Source: Sipunculus nudus (lineage: Eukaryota > Annelida > Sipuncula > Golfingiida > Sipunculidae). Taken from it: 64,000 nt of DNA. Numbering within the stretch: position 1 is the first letter of the stretch; the number at the start of each line of letters is the position of its first letter. Positions 60,099-64,000 of the stretch are shown piece after piece. The translations under genes and the position numbers were made by a program. The notes beneath the pieces were generated by a model that was not told where the DNA came from, did no database searches, and was given only the letters and a program-made list of their open reading frames with translations. The stretch spans positions 16,608,729 to 16,672,728 of the forward strand of contig CM049314.1 of NCBI GenBank assembly GCA_026874595.1, written 5' to 3'.

Positions 60099-63000
60099 CT
60101 GAAAGTAAGAGAAAACATCCAATTATCAGGAGCTCTGATAGAAGGTAAGGGCAAGGTAGGGGGGGGCATGTTTCAGATCCATATGCATGTGTGCAACTAC
60201 AGGATATCTGGAAAAAAAGTTTCATTTTTTTAAATATGAAATTCTGTGCCACAGTGAGAGAATGAGGAACTGATTGTATTGCTAGGTGAATGTCAGGGTG
60301 ACTTTTTTGTATGTTAACCACCAAACTTGATGGTTCATCCTCCACAGTAAACAATTTACAGTCGACACTTAATGTCATTTCGGTGGTACATGCTTATATT
60401 ATGATAATAACCAGGATGTGATATTATGCGGGCTTCAACAACGATGTCCTTTTGAGTCATAGAATAAGCATTATGTCTCACATCATATTAAATAAATATC
60501 AATAAAAAGGAAACAGTAACGTTAATTAATTATTTTTTTTTCACTACGGCATATCAAATTACGTTTATGCGCTCCTGACAATTAATTTCCTGTAATTTTT
60601 GTGCCGTATGTAACAATAACTGACCAAAATCCTATTTTCCAAAAGGAAATGACGTAGTGTCTGAGTTACGAGGTGAATTGTCTGGAAATATGCGTAATAG
60701 TTACAACTTTATGCAAAGGCAAACTATATTACAAGATAATTCTTGCACTTTTCGGACTCTTACATCTTATTTTCCGGATGTTTTATTAATGACCGAAACT
60801 TCAATGATTGTCTTTATGATAGGACTGCATGTTTGGGCAGCAAACATTGTCAACAATTGTCACGTTTCACAGCGATTGAGGTTTTGGATCAGGTGCTCTC
60901 AAAACCTCCAGCTTTGGGTGGAACCTCAAAGGGGATATTCAGCCGTAAACACCTTTAACAGCTCTTGCTTCATATCATCTAGGCAAAACGTCACTGAGGA
61001 GGTGAAAACTGCTGCCTTGCAAAGGTCAGGAGTACAGTATGTATGGCATGTGATCGCAAACATCGACCTTGTTAACGTACGAACAAACCCAATGATCTGG
61101 ATTAACATGGTTTCTTAAGACATTAATTAGCCAAGTGCCGGTGAGTGATCCACATGCATCACTGCACTTGCCTGCCGTGCACCAGAGGGAGATGAAATTG
61201 TTTGATACGCCTGACTGATTTCAGGCTCATGGCCTCATTGATCTTCCTGTCAGTGTTTATGTTTGATGTGATCTTAACTGCAAACTAGTATCACTACCAA
61301 GGGTTCCAAGCATGACAATAAATGGGTTTATGACAATATTCCATAATATTAAACGGTCAGATTAACCATTGTATATATAGGAAATGGTTTGGGATTTTCT
61401 ATTAACCGATATGACATGAAGTGGGCTTGACTGTACATGTATAATACTATCACAAGTAATCTTAGGATGCAGCTTGCTTCCCCAGAAGACCAAGTCCAGT
61501 GGCCCAATCATGTGTTTGTGTAAATGATATCATGAATTCAGGTTTGATGATAAATGTTCAGAAAATCTTCACAAACTGAGACATAATGAATAATTAAAGC
61601 AGGATTTTTAGTTCCAGGTGTTTAAAAGGGTGCATGATCTTTTCAGACATTTGTGTGTGTGTGTGTGTGGGGCAGGGAAGGGGGGATGATTTATTGCTGT
61701 CTGCATTTTTGTGTAATCTTAACCAATATTACCTAGATGTTGTATGTGTGGGCTCTTTTTTGGTAGTGTTAGACCGGCACTTTCATTTAACACCATGTAG
61801 ATCAAGTGTGACGATGGACTAGTTAAATCTGGTTTAAACAACTGGTTCACCCTGGCTTGACCTCCTGTGTTTATCACACAGCCTGTCATCTCCTATCAGT
61901 CTTATAAACAGAATTTCCCCACTTACGCTTAGGCATGCCTGATATTGACTTTTGAAAGACTCTTCTTTTATTTTAAAGATTATGGGTGACAGTGCAGCAT
62001 GGGACATGACCACAGCTGTCGCCTGACCTTCCTGTTGTAACTACCATACTGCCCATCACCACAGCTGTCACCTGACCTGCCTGGTGTAAAAACCACACTG
62101 CCCATGACCAAAGCTGCCAACTGACCTGCCTGGTGTAACAACCATACTGCCTGCCCATGACCACAGCTGTCACCTGACCTGCCTGGTGTAACAACCACAC
62201 TGCCCATGACCACAGCTGTCACCTGACCTGCCTGGTGTAACAACCACACTGTCCATGAGCACAGCTGGCACCTGACCTGCCTGGTGTAACAACCACACTG
62301 CCCATGACCACAGCTGTCACCTGACCTGCCTGGTGTAACAACCACACTGCCCATGACCATAGCTGTCACCTGACCTGCCTGGTGTAACAACCATACTGTC
62401 CATGACCACAGCTGTCACCTGAATTGCCTGGTGAACAAACCATACTGGTCATGACCACAGCTGTCAGCTGAATTGCCTGGTGTAAAAGCTGTCACATGAC
62501 CTGCTTGGTGTAACAACCTCACTGCCCATGCACACCACTGACTGACATATGAGTGACAGAATCCATCATGGAGGGGAAGACCAAGGTTAGGGGTCAGACT
62601 GGAGCAGAACAGTTCTAATGGAACGCTTAACTCACAACCAATTGGTTACAATTAAGTGTCTTCACTATTACAGCTAATCCTCCCGCAGTAAAAACAAACT
62701 TACCTCTGATACCTTCCCAGAAGTCACTACGGTCCTTCCTCGCTGTTTTAGACAAGTGCTTTGTCCTCCAGATATACACAAAGTGGTCTTCAGAACCGCT
62801 GATGATGTATTTACCATTGGAACTACACAAAGAGAAAACAATATGGTCTTCAGAACTGCTGATGATGTATTTAGCATTAGAACTACAGATAAAATACATT
62901 GAAAGGAATGACAGAAAGAGTACACAAAGAGGTCTTCATAATCACATGGCTTTACCCCAGGAACTACAGAAAGATAACAAACCACAGTGAAGACCTGCAC

Positions 63001-63522
63001 AAGTATAGTTCCTTTCAATCTGAAATATTACCATGCCATCTGAATGTGTTTAAATGCTAAATATGTTTGAGAGAATAACATACACATTACCAAAAGATAA
63101 ATATATTACAATGTGCAGTTCTACTGTAGGCTTTATTAAGCTATTGATATTTATTTTATTAACATGTAACAAATGATTTTATTGGTATGTTTGACTGATT
63201 AAACAAGGCCACTTGATCCTCCCAGCAACAGTGACTAAGCCTACCATACCACTTGTCATCTCAATTTTTCCTTGGCACCCGTATGTTATTCTTCACATCT
63301 GATAAAGGTTGAGGCTCAAACAATAGTGTTAAGTTAAAATGGCTGATCATGCATCAATTATTTTGAACCTGTATCCTTTGGTATAGACAAGTTCAGAATC
63401 ACTCACCTAAAACTTGCTTTGATCTGACTACTGTTGTTGGCATAACCTCTGTACTTGCAGGCCAAGGTCAAGTCACGAAGATCATACAGCCGTATCCTTG
63501 AATCGTTAGATGTGACCAAAAT
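59905..63522 (-). CDS. WDR44: WDR44 (Rab11-binding WD40 protein), C-terminal 142 residues, partial
   Basis: Minus-strand join 63522-63407, 62822-62704, 60098-59905; all GT-AG and in phase (+2, +1). The product begins ILVTSNDSRIRLYDLRDL, continues YIISGSEDHFVYIW and RKDRSDFWEGIRAHSAVV, and ends GAIKVFINKFKPGSG and a TGA. These segments, in this order, are distinctive of WDR44: the last WD40 repeats, the DR-DFWEGI-AH link and the terminal GAIKVFINK strand. In vertebrates WDR44 binds GTP-Rab11 and VAP proteins on endosomal and tubular carriers and restrains ciliogenesis; that role here is by homology. The 5' exons lie to the right of the window. The gene converges on LAMP. Confidence 0.95.
60099..61979 (-). 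other. WDR44 last intron, single-copy part
   Basis: No exon was recognised. A (GT)n run lies at about 61650-61669. The plus-strand open stretch at 60657-61118 begins without an ATG and has no recognisable domain. Confidence 0.55.
61980..62540. repeat. 49-bp minisatellite in the last WDR44 intron, about 11 copies
   Basis: The unit is CCATGACCACAGCTGTCACC, TGACCTGCCTGGTGTAACAA, CCACACTGC. The motif GCCTGGTGTAAC recurs every 49 bases (for example 62181 and 62230). Outer copies are degraded (near 61985 and 62470-62540). Each unit holds E-box words CAGCTG and CACCTG. Minus-strand frames through it (GRSGDSCGHG pattern) are artefacts of the repeat. Confidence 0.93.
62704..62822 (-). CDS. WDR44: WDR44 penultimate coding exon
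   Basis: The acceptor TTTGTGTAG|TTCCAATGG and donor ATCAGAG|GTAAGT (minus) bound 119 bases. They encode SNGKYIISGSEDHFVYIW, a WD40 repeat core, and RTKHLSKTARKDRSDFWEGI, the WDR44-specific link. The first codon joins the previous exon to give ASFSSNGKY. The exon's 5' part and its acceptor are duplicated immediately upstream (62823-62965), so alternative starts exist; this start gives the conserved WD40 spacing. Confidence 0.93.
62785..62965 (-). repeat. Tandem duplication of the WDR44 exon start and its 3' splice site
   Basis: The exon start (62822 leftwards) is repeated 60 bp upstream. A second acceptor, TTTTATCTGTAG, precedes TTCTAATGCTAAATACATC starting at 62882, and the 60 intervening bases are open (20 codons, SNAKYIISSSEDHIVFSLCS pattern). 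A third, more diverged copy starts at 62963 after CTTTCTGTAG with TTCCTGGGGTAAAGCCATG, followed by an in-frame TGA. The true intronic acceptor of the proximal copy has therefore become potential exon for the distal ones. Confidence 0.85.
63407..63522 (-). CDS. WDR44: WDR44 antepenultimate coding exon
   Basis: The acceptor TGTTGTAG|ATTTTGG and donor TTTTAG|GTGAGT (minus) bound 116 bases, phase 0 to phase 2. They encode ILVTSNDSRIRLYDLRDL and TLACKYRGYANNSSQIKASF. This is a WD40 repeat ending in YDLRD and is near-identical in character to vertebrate WDR44 at this position. It is the most upstream exon visible in the window. Confidence 0.93.
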
Positions 63523-64000
63523 CTACAACATTTAATTTTTTTTTACAGGTGAGGTGGACTATCATTCTGTATGTAAGACACACACACACTGTAATCCAGG
63601 GTTTATCAGCTTTAATTAACCCTGACAACAACACATATTTCAGACAACACTTTTAAACAAGGATGTGTTTTGTCTTGAATCACATGATGCTGCATTTCCA
63701 TTGTTAATCCAAATGCTAACTAAAATACCCAGCCTTGCAGAAAGCAAGACCTATACAAATGTGGTCAAAATATTCTGCAATTGTTGTAAACTCAAAAACA
63801 TAACAATATCAGCTCAGTGAGAAGAGAACTGAAGTACCAAGCCTGGCATTTCAAACCTCTTTGTGGTGATAAAAAATTGGGTGATAAAATTATCACTCAC
63901 TAATTCTAGAACAATATCTAATCTCATCAACATCATTTCCTTGTATGTTGTTACATAGTTTATGGTGATGGATACGGGTAAACAATGTGGGTATGTTGCA
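63523..64000 (-). other. WDR44 intron reaching the window edge
   Basis: No further exon is recognisable before the right edge. A short (AC)n run lies near 63580. Confidence 0.5.

Noticed and set aside
60099-60378. Upstream extension of the last WDR44 frame
   Set aside because: The frame remains open into the intron by chance; a clear acceptor at 60099-60100 and phase with the previous exon place the exon start at 60098.
60657-61118. 153-codon plus-strand frame opposite the WDR44 intron
   Set aside because: No ATG at its start, no recognisable domain, and no splice sites linking it to anything.
61973-62390. Minus-strand frames with a 'GRSGDSCGHG' repeat
   Set aside because: They come from the 49-bp intronic minisatellite of WDR44.
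62823-63018. Continuous coding upstream of 62822 as one long WDR44 exon
   Set aside because: The third copy has an in-frame stop, and the conserved WD40 spacing is obtained only with the 62822 start.

Overview
The window is metazoan nuclear DNA: AT-rich, with short coding exons separated by long introns full of short transposons, minisatellites and microsatellites. The dominant repeats start with a hairpin, carry a GTCC/GTCT microsatellite and internal tandem units, and end in a small hairpin plus CTAG before T. From memory this fits the Helentron-like or 'pearl'-type elements common in molluscs, so a mollusc or another lophotrochozoan is my best guess. The species cannot be fixed from this sequence.

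Two genes are certain. (1) A LAMP-family (lysosome-associated membrane glycoprotein) gene on the plus strand, with coding exons 8434-8476, 26337-26486, 38186-38358, 42039-42237, 46334-46519 and 47142-47284. They join in phase to a 297-residue type I membrane protein: signal peptide, mucin-like stalk, one four-cysteine LAMP domain, one transmembrane helix and an 11-residue tail ending in a GYxx-hydrophobic lysosomal signal. (2) The 3' end of a WDR44 (Rab11-binding WD40 protein) gene on the minus strand, with exons 63407-63522, 62704-62822 and 59905-60098. The two genes converge.

Layout: 1-7950 is intergenic, with a SINE head, a long foldback element, two helitron-like fragments, a candidate divergent first exon (1787-1930, minus) and an unexplained 179-codon ORF. 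7960-8240 is the LAMP promoter and a probable 5'UTR intron; the promoter has three TFEB/MITF-like E-boxes. 8477-47141 is the LAMP gene body, whose introns hold a hAT-type MITE, a 209-bp satellite, a 5-kb helitron-like element with a recent 601-bp duplication, and transposons nested up to three deep. 47285 to about 49125 is the LAMP 3'UTR. 49170-52870 holds minisatellites, mainly a 3.4-kb array of a 37-bp unit. 52870-59904 is mostly single-copy sequence, probably including the WDR44 3'UTR. 59905-64000 is the WDR44 3' end.

The most unusual observation is that both genes carry tandem duplications spanning a splice junction. In LAMP, the end of exon 38186-38358 plus its 5' splice site is repeated about ten times at 63 bp (21 codons). 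The first six copies have GTAAGT donors and stay in one open frame. In WDR44, the start of exon 62704-62822 plus its 3' splice site is duplicated with a 60-bp (20-codon) in-frame period, and a more decayed third copy lies further out.
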